Assembly (NCBI RefSeq): GCF_001399975.1
Contig: NZ_LKBD01000005.1
Span: 62,001-126,000 of the forward strand
Length of the DNA: 64,000 nucleotides
Direction of reading: 5' to 3'
Origin: Pseudoalteromonas sp. P1-9
GTDB lineage: Bacteria > Pseudomonadota > Gammaproteobacteria > Enterobacterales > Alteromonadaceae
Each line of letters starts with the position of its first letter. Position 1 is the stretch's first letter. The notes below the pieces were generated by a model, which saw nothing but the letters and a program-made list of their open reading frames with translations, was not told where the DNA came from and did no database searches. The position numbers were made by a program, and so were the translations under genes. Shown piece after piece: positions 1-8,774 of this stretch.

Positions 1-905
1 TGGGCTTTGAAGAGTCGCTTAATTGCATTATTGAACACCTACCAACAGCAAGACAAAATTTACTATTTAGTGCGACTTATCCGGCTAAAATTGAGCAGTT
101 AGCACAGCATGTAATGGTTAATCCTGAAAAAATCGTGGTAGAGGCAACACATGATCACAGTTCAATTAGCCAATATTTTTATGAAGTTGAAAATAATGAC
201 GCACGTTTAGATGCGGTTAATCGCCTATTACTTAAGTTTCAGCCAAAATCTGCGGTGGTGTTTTGTAATACAAAAAATGAATGTCAAAGTGTGTGCGATG
301 ACCTAAGCCAATTTGGCTTTGATAGTGCTGCATTACATGGTGATTTAGAACAAAAAGATCGCGACCGTACTTTAGTGCGCTTTGCTAACAAGAGTTTAAC
401 CATTTTGGTTGCAACCGATGTTGCGGCCCGCGGTATTGATGTTGATCATGTTGATATGGTGGTGAATTACCACATTGCTCACGACCCTGAGGTGCATGTT
501 CACCGCATTGGCCGTACAGGCCGTGCTGGTAATAAAGGTATTGCCTGTTCGCTTATGAGTTATAAAGAATCCCATAAAGTGAATGCGTTAGAAGACTATT
601 TGAAGATTGAAGCCACGCCAACTGATTTACCAGGCGATGAGGTATTTGCAAACGCGATTGAGCGCGCGCCAAATATTACGCTGCAAATCGATGGTGGTAA
701 AAAAGCAAAACTTCGCCCGGGCGATATTCTGGGGGCGCTTACATCGAACAGTGCAATTACCGGTGAACACATTGGTAAAATCAAAGTAACGGCTATGACA
801 TCGTATGTCGCGGTAACACGAAAAATTGCCAATGCGGCTGTAAAAACCATTAGCGAAGGTAAAATGAAAGGGCGCAACTTTAGAGTACGCAAAGTCACTA
901 AGTAG
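1..905 (+). CDS. dbpA: ATP-dependent RNA helicase DbpA, 5' end cut off by the window edge
   Basis: DEAD-box helicase that acts in 50S subunit assembly through recognition of 23S rRNA. The reading frame is already open at base 3; about 300 residues are visible. Seen: motif III SAT (LLFSATYP), motif IV (VVFCNT), motif V (ATDVAARGID) and motif VI (HRIGRTGRAG), so most of RecA domain 2 is here while the Walker A and DEAD motifs lie outside the window. The last ~75 residues (GDILGAL to the basic end FRVRKV) match the DbpA-type RNA-binding domain, which separates it from RhlE and SrmB. A perfect 12-bp hairpin follows the stop. The family is clear; the start lies outside the window. Confidence 0.93.
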   Translation, partial: GFEESLNCIIEHLPTARQNLLFSATYPAKIEQLAQHVMVNPEKIVVEATHDHSSISQYFYEVENNDARLDAVNRLLLKFQPKSAVVFCNTKNECQSVCDDLSQFGFDSAALHGDLEQKDRDRTLVRFANKSLTILVATDVAARGIDVDHVDMVVNYHIAHDPEVHVHRIGRTGRAGNKGIACSLMSYKESHKVNALEDYLKIEATPTDLPGDEVFANAIERAPNITLQIDGGKKAKLRPGDILGALTSNSAITGEHIGKIKVTAMTSYVAVTRKIANAAVKTISEGKMKGRNFRVRKVTK

Positions 906-923
906 TCCTACTTAATTTGTTAT

Positions 924-952
924 AAAGATGTGTGATGATGTCACACATCTTT
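924..952 (+). terminator. Intrinsic terminator after dbpA
   Basis: Perfect 12-bp stem (924-935 with 941-952) with a 5-nt TGATG loop, 18 bases after the dbpA stop. The stem starts with AAA and ends with TTT, so it could serve both directions, although the T run is short. Confidence 0.7.
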
Positions 953-1025
953 AAATAACGAGCGACTTTAAGGATTATTTTCGTTAAGCTATCTAATGGC
1001 TTAGAGTTTGACTTAAAAAAAACCG

Positions 1026-1961
1026 CTAATGATAGAGCGCACCGTTTTTATAAATATCCGTTGACCACTGCTCGAGCAGTTCACTCGCTTTATCATGTTC
1101 TTCAGCAGTGAGCTTATCGTACTGTCTGTTAACGAACCAAGAGAAGCGATTATAAATTTCGTCATTGTTGGTAAACTGGGTGATCAATTGGTTTAGAGCA
1201 AATGACTTAACATGACCAAGTTTCCCCGCTTTTTGTGAGTGATGCAGATTCGACAATTGAATTAATGCATCAATACTGCCTTTTTTACCTGCTTGCTCTA
1301 ACAATGCAAGTTTTTGTGTCGTAAATGCATTGCGCGTCGCAATATAGTCATCGCGCGATAATGACGCATAGCCTTGCGTTTGCATGTAAAGTTTTTCGCT
1401 GACGCGACCTAATGTTTCCTGCGCAGGCACAAATCCTTGAGTTGCTGCAGTTTCTAAGTAAGTGTAAAAGGCATTTAAATTTTCTGACTCAAGCCCCTGG
1501 CAATAGGTAAACTGTTCACGCACTCGCTCAATTGCCACGGTGCTGTCTGTAAATTGGTAGGCTTGCTCAAGCTTATCTTCAAACATTTGCTCATTTAATG
1601 GTGCGAATAAACAGTAACGGAAATTACGGGCAAGAAGATAACTCGCTTCAGCGTCCCCAGATTTTGCGCGTAACTTTAATGCGCTTAACTGGCTCTTTAT
1701 GCCATCTTTAAAACGCCATTGAGGTTTGGTTATTTCAATTAAATGGCCTTGGTTTGTGCGCTGTGATTGTGTTGATAAGGTGCTAACAATAGGCTGAGGT
1801 TCGGTGATTGTTTCATGTTCATCGCGCTCGCTGCTATGCTGCGTTTTAAGTGAGGTACTTGTTATTTCAGGCGTTGTGTTATCTGCGAACAAAATCAAAG
1901 TAAGCGCAGTCACAACGCACAGACAAATTGCGATATAAGTAAATGCTTTCATAGTCACCAA
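1026..1961 (-). CDS. Sel1-like repeat protein with N-terminal membrane anchor or signal peptide
   Basis: Protein of 311 residues with a hydrophobic N-terminal segment (about residues 5-25), then a polar linker. From about residue 95 there are alpha-helical repeats of Sel1 type, for example AKSGDAEASYLLARNF, AATQGFVPAQETLGRV and KKGSIDALIQLSNLH. Sel1 repeats are TPR-like protein-interaction modules; the rest of the sequence gives no enzymatic motif. It is probably periplasmic or anchored in the inner membrane. It lies 10 bases after the 103-residue secreted protein gene on the same strand, so the two are probably co-transcribed. The repeats are degenerate, so the family assignment is moderate and the function is unknown. 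Confidence 0.75.
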   Translation of the reverse strand: MVTMKAFTYIAICLCVVTALTLILFADNTTPEITSTSLKTQHSSERDEHETITEPQPIVSTLSTQSQRTNQGHLIEITKPQWRFKDGIKSQLSALKLRAKSGDAEASYLLARNFRYCLFAPLNEQMFEDKLEQAYQFTDSTVAIERVREQFTYCQGLESENLNAFYTYLETAATQGFVPAQETLGRVSEKLYMQTQGYASLSRDDYIATRNAFTTQKLALLEQAGKKGSIDALIQLSNLHHSQKAGKLGHVKSFALNQLITQFTNNDEIYNRFSWFVNRQYDKLTAEEHDKASELLEQWSTDIYKNGALYH

Positions 1962-1971
1962 TTAGGACGCG

Positions 1972-2283
1972 CTAGGATTTTTTGCATTTAGTGGTTGTTG
2001 GCGCAACAGAACGATTGTCTATGTTATTTTGATGTGATTGATATTTAGTCCAACCAAGTGGGCATTGTGTCGCATCAAGTTCAACAATGGTGTTTTTTGG
2101 CAGCAAACTTGATTGTTTGCTTAATGTTTCAATCACTTTTTCTAATTTAACAATTTTTCGTTCTAAACAACGCGTTTGTTCTTTAGCGCTGAGTTTTACA
2201 GAGCAGTCTTCTGCGCTTGCACTCATCGAGTATGTAACAAAAAACAGATTGATTACTAGGAGGGGAGTCAGTTTAAGTCTCAT
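1972..2283 (-). CDS. Small secreted protein with coiled-coil segment, unknown function
   Basis: Protein of 103 residues with a typical Sec signal peptide (hydrophobic run ending SMSASAEDC, cleavage probably after ASA). The mature part holds four to five cysteines, a short heptad-like helix (RKIVKLEKVIETLSKQ) and the stretch LPKNTIVELDATQCPLGW. The last resembles the PxGTIVAFDGxxCPxGW motif often found in tail-collar-like or secreted proteins; that resemblance is by eye only. The start is the only good one and puts the signal peptide at the N terminus. The Sel1-like gene follows 10 bases later. I do not recognise a named family. Confidence 0.7.
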   Translation of the reverse strand: MRLKLTPLLVINLFFVTYSMSASAEDCSVKLSAKEQTRCLERKIVKLEKVIETLSKQSSLLPKNTIVELDATQCPLGWTKYQSHQNNIDNRSVAPTTTKCKKS

Positions 2284-2317
2284 TTTAATGTCCTTTTATT
2301 GTGATACTGTTAATTTT

Positions 2318-2491
2318 TTAATTTCGCGCATGTGCTAAGCCCTGCTCAAATCCGATTACAAATGGTTCGATAGCAAAACCAATTAATAAACATAATGAAG
2401 CAGTTAACATCATATTGCGGTTATTTTTCTTGTACCCAATGCTAAAGAGCACAGCAAACATAACGAGTGTGAAAATTTCAACGTATTGCAA
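2318..2491 (-). CDS. Small membrane protein (57 residues), probable TTG start
   Basis: A short ORF without an upstream ATG. It starts at TTG (2491) seven bases after an AAGGG-like ribosome-binding site and ends at TAA (2318). The product has two hydrophobic helices: YVEIFTLVMFAVLFSIGY, then a KKNNRN turn, then MMLTASLCLLIGFAIEPF. Helix-charged turn-helix is a common small inner-membrane protein layout and the codon use matches the neighbours. An alternative start is the internal ATG 10 codons in, which would remove most of helix 1. It could be co-transcribed with the downstream 103-residue and Sel1-like genes. Function unknown. Confidence 0.55.
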   Translation of the reverse strand: MQYVEIFTLVMFAVLFSIGYKKNNRNMMLTASLCLLIGFAIEPFVIGFEQGLAHARN

Positions 2492-2650
2492 GGTCAAACC
2501 CTTTTGAAGTTAAAATAATTTGCTTTATGGGCTTTCTATATAATTGATATATTTATCAAATTTAAAAGCGCTTTACTATAAACTCACCACAATAAGTGTT
2601 AACAAATGTGTATTGCCGGGAAAGGGGATTGCTGTTGCGGTAAGTTGTAA

Positions 2651-3394
2651 TTATAAGCCGTGTTTTTGATTGTACGCTTTTAATGCATTTCTAACTTTCT
2701 CTACTAATGCTTTATCTGTTTTATTACTAAACGCTAAGCATCCTTCGGCGTCACTTGCCTTAGTTACCTCAATCAGCTTTTCGATTTCGGACTCTGTATG
2801 ATTAAAATGACGCAGATTCTCTGACATTTCCCACTCCGTTTGTAATACCAAGTCGACACGTCCTGCAAAAAACTTTCGTGCACCTGCGTAAGGATCACTC
2901 GTTACATCGAGGTTAACACCATTTTTGAATCCGTTTGCAAGCAAATACTCATGATCAGATTCGCCCTTTTCGATGGATGTAACATAGCGCTTGGCGTGTT
3001 CAAGTGTGGTTATATTTATTTCTTTGCGCTTCGCTAACTTGTAAAAATTAACTTTAACTGGACCAATAAGCGGACAAACCCATTGAAACAAGTTTTCGCG
3101 CTCTTTTGTTTTAAGAATGGTATAAATAAGGGTGTTTTCGTCGTTAGCGGTTAAAATCATAGAACGCGCCCAAGGGTAAGACGTAATTTGGTACTCAATA
3201 TCAATACTGTCGAGAATAGCTTTGACGCGCTCAGTCGCGCGACCAACCACTTCACCGTGCTCATTTGTATAATTATATGGTCGCCACTCTTCGGTAACCA
3301 CATTGAGCTTTGCACTTGCCGCTGTATACAGCGAAAACGAGCAAAGTATTAAACAAACATTACAAATAGCTATTCGATACAAACTCGTACCCAC
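2651..3394 (-). CDS. Periplasmic substrate-binding protein, SBP family 3 type
   Basis: Protein of 247 residues with a signal peptide (hydrophobic stretch ending TAASAKL) followed by the usual opening of family 3 solute-binding proteins (LNVVTEEWRPYNY, then GRATERVKAIL and YPWARSM). Many short stand-alone members of this type in Alteromonadales have no permease partner, and none is found here, so a sensory or scavenging role is as likely as transport. The first in-frame start is GTG at 3394; a TTG four codons in has slightly better placing after a GGAG and cannot be excluded. The ligand cannot be deduced from the sequence. Confidence 0.8.
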   Translation of the reverse strand: MGTSLYRIAICNVCLILCSFSLYTAASAKLNVVTEEWRPYNYTNEHGEVVGRATERVKAILDSIDIEYQITSYPWARSMILTANDENTLIYTILKTKERENLFQWVCPLIGPVKVNFYKLAKRKEINITTLEHAKRYVTSIEKGESDHEYLLANGFKNGVNLDVTSDPYAGARKFFAGRVDLVLQTEWEMSENLRHFNHTESEIEKLIEVTKASDAEGCLAFSNKTDKALVEKVRNALKAYNQKHGL

Positions 3395-3670
3395 TCCATG
3401 CGTTATGTGTTTAATAACCTACTTTTCGGTTAAAAACGGTCTTACATTCAATTATATAACAATTAAATGTTTTTAGTGTTTGGCATAATTTAACTATTAT
3501 TCTCATTATTAATATATAACGTAGTTAAATCTAAATAAACCGATTAAATTCTTATTTAATGTATGATTTCTTTGTATCGATATTCGGTGCGCCTAACGTA
3601 ATAACCCTCACGTAAATAAATTTATGTGCCTGCTGTTTATATAGCCAAGCATAAACAGTTTTTTTACTAT

Positions 3671-3826
3671 TTAGTCTTCTGACTGATTGTTGTCAGGTGC
3701 TGATTGCGCCTGCTTTTCACGCTCTGCTTTCGAGATGTATTTTGGCTTATTATTTTTATTCAGCTTTTCGTTTGCTTTCTTGTCTTTCTTTTTCAGCTTT
3801 TCATAAATTTTTTTGCGGCGGTTCAT
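3671..3826 (-). CDS. DUF2986 family small basic protein
   Basis: Small, highly charged protein, 51 residues from the preferred start. It begins MNRRKKIYEKLKKK and continues with NKNNKPKYISKAEREK, the signature of DUF2986, a family seen in Vibrio, Shewanella and Pseudoalteromonas. The frame stays open 16 codons further upstream (to 3874), but the family normally begins at the MNR methionine and a GAG-containing ribosome-binding site lies before it, so 3826 was chosen. Lysine content is very high, which would suit nucleic-acid or ribosome association; that is a guess. It lies downstream of the EEP-family gene on the same strand. Confidence 0.75.
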   Translation of the reverse strand: MNRRKKIYEKLKKKDKKANEKLNKNNKPKYISKAEREKQAQSAPDNNQSED

Positions 3827-3888
3827 AGTATTCTCACTTAATAAATCGCCGCGGAGTTTAGCATAGTCTGCCATATCTCAAGGTATTT

Positions 3889-4839
3889 TTATTGCTTTGG
3901 TAATACAATGTTATATTTCAACATAGCATGGTCGCTACCTGGGATATATTGGGTGGTAAATGTGTCGAGTAATAGTGAGTCACTTAATAAGCAGTGGTCA
4001 ATGGTAAGTCCAAAAATCGAATACAACGGTTGCGGTAATTTAACAGGTGACCAAGATGCATAATGGCCAGCTAATTGATAGCAAGTGTTGAAACGATCAA
4101 CACGCGTAAAGTGTTGTGACAACGGCCCGGTATTAAAATCACCTACTACTAATGTGTGTTTAATGTCATGGGGTTGGTTTAGTAGGTTTGTTAAGTACAA
4201 CAACATCATATTGCGTTTATGCCACAATTTTTGATTACGCGGCGAGGGTGGGTGCAGCGCAAATACACGCAACTTTTCATGTCCTACGGCTAAATGCAGT
4301 TCAACAATAACACCCCGTACGCTGTTTTCAAAAACTGAGTGAGTGATACGTTGCAAAATTGGGAATTTAGTAATGACACCGATACCGTCTGGAAACCCTT
4401 CAATTTCGGCAGACCCATAATCAAAGTGATCTCCACGCAGTTCGATAAAGCGCGCGCGGTCGGTATCGTTCACTTCAAATAGTGCTGTTATATTGTTACG
4501 TTCATTGCCAAGTATGTTGTAAACGCCTTCAATCTCAGCATTGTAATAATTAATGTTAAGTTGGCTAACCGAAATGCTAGGGTCGCTGTAGTTATTAAAT
4601 GAAAGAGTGATTGGTAGATTTATTAATAGAGTGGTGAGTGTAATCACAGCGATACTAGTTGCTAATTTTGGCTTGATAAAAATCAGTATCAACGATAAGC
4701 CAAAGCTCAGCATCAATAGATGTGGAATAAAACTTGTCACTAAATCAAGCCAATAATAAGTGGCTGAAAGCGACGACATTGCAACTAGCGCCAATGTGAA
4801 GGCAATGCTGATAATTATAAGCAGAAAATATTTAACCAT
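3889..4839 (-). CDS. Endonuclease/exonuclease/phosphatase (EEP) family membrane protein
   Basis: Protein of 316 residues. The first ~75 residues form three hydrophobic helices; the rest is an EEP-fold domain facing the periplasm. Motifs in order: a glutamate in TALFEVND, the HPPSPR loop, VVGDFN (Asp/Asn of the active site) and the C-terminal GSDHAMLKYN (Asp-His pair). EEP enzymes hydrolyse phosphodiester bonds in nucleic acids, lipids or inositol phosphates using Mg2+. This membrane-anchored form is common in marine gammaproteobacteria and its substrate is not known. It stands alone, with an AT-rich 274-base gap to the divergent yegD. Confidence 0.85.
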   Translation of the reverse strand: MVKYFLLIIISIAFTLALVAMSSLSATYYWLDLVTSFIPHLLMLSFGLSLILIFIKPKLATSIAVITLTTLLINLPITLSFNNYSDPSISVSQLNINYYNAEIEGVYNILGNERNNITALFEVNDTDRARFIELRGDHFDYGSAEIEGFPDGIGVITKFPILQRITHSVFENSVRGVIVELHLAVGHEKLRVFALHPPSPRNQKLWHKRNMMLLYLTNLLNQPHDIKHTLVVGDFNTGPLSQHFTRVDRFNTCYQLAGHYASWSPVKLPQPLYSIFGLTIDHCLLSDSLLLDTFTTQYIPGSDHAMLKYNIVLPKQ

Positions 4840-5113
4840 AATCGCGAAAGGACAAATAGCTTAACTCTTTTAGTAATTTAACTAATAGTATAGTAAGCAT
4901 TTTCAACTTGTTATTTGCCGTATAAATGAGTTTTAAGTGATACGTTCACTATTTAAATGTATTAAGAAATAAGCACATGTTAAAAATTAATGTCCTATTT
5001 AACTGCTTTAGCGCGACTTTGTATTGAATGACACACAATCGACTTTTAAAACCATGGTACTTGCTAACGCACTGTGCTAATCTGCGCGACCTTTTTTTGC
5101 TTAGGAGTATGCG

Positions 5114-6478
5114 ATGATTGTTGGTTTTGATTATGGTAGTTCAAATTGCGCTATGGGTGTTTTAGAGCAAGGTGTTCCTAAGCTTGTACCGCTAGAGAAT
5201 GGTAAACCGTATTTACCATCCACTTTATATGCACAGCACAACAGTTTAATTGTTGACTATGTAGCTAAAAATTTAGCTAAGGGCGACCTGGCTGACGCGT
5301 ACGTTAGCCAACGAAAAGGACTGTTGTCTGGTATTCCTGCTATTCGCAGCGATCTTGATTTAGCAAATAATGAAAGCGGAATTTACATTGGGCGAGAAGC
5401 CATCGATGAGTATATAGAATTCCCCGAAGAAGGTTTTTACGTTAAATCTCCTAAATCATTTTTCGGTGCAACCGGATTAAAACCTGAGCAAATCGCATTT
5501 TTTGAAGACATTGCTACAGCCATGATTATGGCAATTAAAACCCGTGCCGAAAAGCATTTAAAACATAGTTTATCGCATACGGTAATTGGTCGCCCAGTTA
5601 ACTTTCAAGCCGTTGGCGGAGAAGAAAGCAATCAACAAGCGATTAGTATATTAACCAAAGCAGCACAGCGAGCAGGGTTTAAACACGTAGAATTTTTGTA
5701 TGAGCCACTGGCTGCTGGCATCGACTTTGAAACGTCTCTAACTGAAAATACCAAAGTGTTGGTGGTTGATATTGGCGGTGGTACGTCGGATTGCTCATTC
5801 GTGCAAATGGGTCCATCGTTTCGCGAAAACCATGACCGCAGCAACGACTTTCTTTCGCATACAGGTAAACGTATCGGCGGAAACGATTTAGATATTGCGC
5901 TAAGTTTTCATAAGTTGATGCCACAATTTGGCTTAGGAACACAAATGAAATCGGGTTTACCTATGCCACATCCACTTTATTGGCAGGCGTGTAAAATCAA
6001 CGATATTCATTTGCAAAGTGAGTTTTACAGCGATTCAAATTATCGCGAATTAACGCGTTTATTACGTGATGTAGAGCAGCCAAATTTACTTTCGCGTTTA
6101 ATTAAAGTGCTTGAGAATAAACAATCTCACCAAGTCGTTAGGCAAGGGGAGTTGGCGAAGATTGGTTTATCGGAAAAGAGCACGCATCATGCAGATCTTT
6201 CGTTTGTTGAATCTGATCTAATGCAGTTAATTGAACATCATGATTTGAGCGACGCGATTAATGACAGCTTAAAGCAAATGGTGAATCTTGCTAACGACGC
6301 AATTTGTGCTGCCGGTACCCGCCCAGATGTGATTTACCTTACTGGCGGCAGTGCACAATCGCCATTATTAAAACAGGCATTACAACAGGCTTTGGGTGAT
6401 ATTCCAATGTTAAATGGTGACAACTTTGGTAGTGTAACGGCTGGTTTAACCAAATGGGCGAATAAAATCTTTAAATAA
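5114..6478 (+). CDS. yegD: Hsp70-family chaperone-like protein YegD
   Basis: Protein of 454 residues, close to the E. coli YegD length (450). The actin/Hsp70 ATPase fold is recognised by phosphate loop 1 (GFDYGSSNCAMGV, residues 4-16), the YEPLAAG connect segment, phosphate loop 2 (VVDIGGGTSDCSF) and the adenosine motif (YLTGGSAQSPLL) near the C terminus. There is no C-terminal peptide-binding domain of DnaK type, as is normal in YegD. A GGAG ribosome-binding site precedes the ATG. Its cellular role is poorly defined; it is cytosolic. No co-chaperone genes are adjacent. Confidence 0.92.
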   Translation: MIVGFDYGSSNCAMGVLEQGVPKLVPLENGKPYLPSTLYAQHNSLIVDYVAKNLAKGDLADAYVSQRKGLLSGIPAIRSDLDLANNESGIYIGREAIDEYIEFPEEGFYVKSPKSFFGATGLKPEQIAFFEDIATAMIMAIKTRAEKHLKHSLSHTVIGRPVNFQAVGGEESNQQAISILTKAAQRAGFKHVEFLYEPLAAGIDFETSLTENTKVLVVDIGGGTSDCSFVQMGPSFRENHDRSNDFLSHTGKRIGGNDLDIALSFHKLMPQFGLGTQMKSGLPMPHPLYWQACKINDIHLQSEFYSDSNYRELTRLLRDVEQPNLLSRLIKVLENKQSHQVVRQGELAKIGLSEKSTHHADLSFVESDLMQLIEHHDLSDAINDSLKQMVNLANDAICAAGTRPDVIYLTGGSAQSPLLKQALQQALGDIPMLNGDNFGSVTAGLTKWANKIFK

Positions 6479-6703
6479 CCCGGTTTTCCAAACGTTTATT
6501 AGCTTAACATTAGCGTTGCATAAGGATTTGTTGCGCTAATGCAAAAGCGACACAACACGGCGTACTTATAAACACAATAACGCATTCCGTTTTAAGTGAC
6601 GTATTTCCTTGAAATTAGGTACACCCTTTGCTTATATTAAATTATTGTAAATGGAGTCACGCAATATTAAGCCAGTTGCTACCTAACTTATCAAGGATGA
6701 CTT

Positions 6704-7039
6704 ATGAATACGTCAGCTCAAACCAATACTTCACACTCGTTGGTTAACCCCACCTTTCAGCGTAAGCTCGATTGGATAATGGTGTCGTTATTAACCGTTT
6801 TAATTATTGCAAATGCGTATCTTGCCCATTACGCCACAATAAACCATGGCGCATTTGATGTTCCCAGCAAGCAAATTGCGTTTATTCTTGGTACCACACT
6901 TGGTTTACCGTTTGTTGCAGTAGCAGCGACTTTGCTTTTTCCTTCAATGAGAATGCTTTCAACACAAATTAAAGTGCTAACACTTACATCGGCAATTGTG
7001 TTTGTATCAAATGTGCCGCTACTGGCATTGGCTTTTTAA
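6704..7039 (+). CDS. Small inner-membrane protein, three predicted helices, unknown function
   Basis: Protein of 111 residues with a polar N terminus of about 22 residues and three hydrophobic helices (about 26-45, 58-82, 89-110). A GGATGA-type ribosome-binding site lies just before the ATG. No motif recognised. Its stop codon (7037-7039) directly abuts the stop of the convergent pirin gene, with no base between them, and both stops lie in the loop region of a short palindrome. It is probably a single-gene transcript with its own promoter in the 225-base gap after yegD. Confidence 0.65.
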   Translation: MNTSAQTNTSHSLVNPTFQRKLDWIMVSLLTVLIIANAYLAHYATINHGAFDVPSKQIAFILGTTLGLPFVAVAATLLFPSMRMLSTQIKVLTLTSAIVFVSNVPLLALAF

Positions 7040-7049
7040 TTAGCCAATG
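7026..7049. terminator. Palindrome over the meeting stop codons of two convergent genes
   Basis: CATTGGCT (7026-7033) pairs with AGCCAATG (7042-7049) around an AT-rich loop that contains both stop codons. There is no long T run on either strand, so it may be a weak bidirectional terminator or an RNA-stabilising 3' hairpin. Confidence 0.45.
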
Positions 7050-7729
7050 TGACTTATCACCACAAACTCGCTTGGTGTTTGTGCGCTAAAGGTCGCGTGT
7101 TTAGTACGTACAAGCGTGCCATCAGTTGCCACTATTTGTCGCTCCGTGGTTTCAACATCAAGGTTACCCTTATACACATATGCTAATGTTTCTGTGTCAA
7201 CACGGTAGCTTTCGCCAGTGGCGAGTTTAACGATATAAATATGAGTTTTACTATCAAACGTAGTGTTTTGAGTTTTATCACCACCGTAAATATGGGTAAT
7301 GCCATGTTTATTTGTTTGATAGTATTTATACGCTGCAGGTTCGCCTAATGTTTCTGGCAACGCCCATAATTGCAATAAACGATTAGTTGACGAATTTGGG
7401 TTTATTTCATTGTGTGAAAAGCCTTCACCGCCAGCGCGCTGTACTTGCGCATCACCCGCTTGCAAACTTTTACCGTGCTCTAATGAACCTTCGTGGGTAA
7501 CTTGCCCATCAAGCATGATAGTGATGACGTCTATCTCTTTATGGGGGTGCATTGTGGTTTCACCAAATGGGTTAAATTTGGCATCAGCCAAATAAACAAA
7601 TTGACCCAGTCCTTCGAATGTTAACGGCGATTTACGTGAACCGAATAATCGACTATCCGTGACAAAACGGTGCTCAACTAAACCAGCAAAACCACCAAGT
7701 GGTAATTCGTTACGTGTTAATACTTGCAT
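7040..7729 (-). CDS. Pirin family protein (cupin fold)
   Basis: Protein of 229 residues. The N-terminal cupin carries the pirin metal ligands: the two histidines of HPHKEID and the His/Glu pair in FSHNEIN. Pirins bind Fe2+; bacterial members of this length (YhhW type) can act as quercetin 2,3-dioxygenases, but physiological substrates are generally unknown. The RAGGEGFSHNE stretch is a typical family signature. It is transcribed away from the LysR regulator at 7843, with a 113-base shared gap, which suggests that the regulator controls it. It overlaps nothing and its stop abuts that of the small membrane protein. Confidence 0.9.
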   Translation of the reverse strand: MQVLTRNELPLGGFAGLVEHRFVTDSRLFGSRKSPLTFEGLGQFVYLADAKFNPFGETTMHPHKEIDVITIMLDGQVTHEGSLEHGKSLQAGDAQVQRAGGEGFSHNEINPNSSTNRLLQLWALPETLGEPAAYKYYQTNKHGITHIYGGDKTQNTTFDSKTHIYIVKLATGESYRVDTETLAYVYKGNLDVETTERQIVATDGTLVRTKHATFSAQTPSEFVVISHIG

Positions 7730-7842
7730 GGTATTTCCTATTCATTTTTTGCTTTGATAGATACATAGTAGAGTGAAATTATTGTTTTAAAAATACCTGT
7801 TTATGATTAAGATAAATTCATTTATAACAACAATTAGAATCA

Positions 7843-8739
7843 ATGCTTAACTTAAATGATATGATGGTGTTTCTTGCTGTGGTAGAAAGCGGTAGCTTTA
7901 CCGCAGCAGCACAAAGGTTAGCAATGCCAAAAGCTAACGTCAGTCGGAAAATAGCAAAACTAGAGTTAACGTTAGGTATTACCTTACTTGAAAGAACAAC
8001 GCGCTCGCAAAAATTAACAGAAGCGGGCAAGCACTACATAGCGCACTGCAAACGTATTTATGAAGAAGCAGCACTAGCCAATGCGGTGGTTGATAATGCA
8101 CTCAATACGGTTTCAGGCGAAATAAAACTTGGCGCATCCGTGTCGATAGGGCAAGAGATTCTAAGGCCCAAGATCACAGAATTTTTATCTCAATATCCTG
8201 AGCTTTCATTGCAACTTAATTTAACCAATCAACGCGTCGATTTAGTTGAAGGTGGATTTGATATGTTAGTTCGAATTGGCAAGCTTGACGATTCAAACCT
8301 AATAGCTAAAAAGCTGGGATGCGCTACTCGAGGATTATACGCAAGTGCAAAATACTTAAATGCATTAGCAAATGAACCCGACATTAAATCTCTAGACACA
8401 TTAAATTGGCTCGTAATGAGCAGCAGTTTCAGCGTGTCGGGCATTACACTATTAAACCAACCTCAGACACATGAAATTAGTTTTTCACCCAAATTGATTA
8501 CTGATGACTTTAGTGTTGTTAAGCAAGCATGCGTTGACGGGCTAGGGATAACCGCCTTACCCAATTATATGTGTCAAGATGATGTAAACTCTGGGCGTTT
8601 GGTTAAGGTATTACCTGATTGGCAATTAGCGTCGTCAGATATGTATGCGATTTATCCTAAAAACCGTATAAACTTACCAAAAATAAAAATATTACTGCAG
8701 TTTTTAGAAAGTGTATTTACTGAGAAATTAGCGTGCTAA
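7843..8739 (+). CDS. LysR-family transcriptional regulator
   Basis: Protein of 298 residues, standard for LysR regulators. An N-terminal winged helix-turn-helix (residues ~1-60: MMVFLAVVESGSFTAAAQRL...ANVSRKIAKLE) is followed by a type-2 periplasmic-binding fold (about 90-290). It belongs to the CrgA/AaeR-like branch by its opening and by RPKITEFLSQYPEL. It is divergent from pirin, the classic position for a LysR regulator controlling its neighbour and itself; the inducer is unknown. A perfect hairpin with T run ends the gene. Confidence 0.92.
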   Translation: MLNLNDMMVFLAVVESGSFTAAAQRLAMPKANVSRKIAKLELTLGITLLERTTRSQKLTEAGKHYIAHCKRIYEEAALANAVVDNALNTVSGEIKLGASVSIGQEILRPKITEFLSQYPELSLQLNLTNQRVDLVEGGFDMLVRIGKLDDSNLIAKKLGCATRGLYASAKYLNALANEPDIKSLDTLNWLVMSSSFSVSGITLLNQPQTHEISFSPKLITDDFSVVKQACVDGLGITALPNYMCQDDVNSGRLVKVLPDWQLASSDMYAIYPKNRINLPKIKILLQFLESVFTEKLAC

Positions 8740-8744
8740 TAAAA

Positions 8745-8766
8745 AAGGGAAGCATTTGCTTCCCTT
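8745..8766. terminator. Bidirectional terminator between lysR-type gene and nhaD
   Basis: AAGGGAAGC (8745-8753) pairs with GCTTCCCTT (8758-8766) around a 4-nt loop. A run of A precedes and T-rich sequence follows, so it suits both convergent genes. Confidence 0.85.
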
Positions 8767-8774
8767 AATTTGTG

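Noticed and set aside
596..898. 100-residue ORF antisense to dbpA
   Set aside because: Shadow of the DbpA RNA-binding domain; no ribosome-binding site.
3610..3665. Two hairpins (CACGTAAAT/ATTTATGTG and CTGTTTAT/ATAAACAG followed by T run)
   Set aside because: The T run is on the plus strand, where no gene ends; on the minus strand, after the DUF2986 gene, there is no T run. Not called as a terminator.
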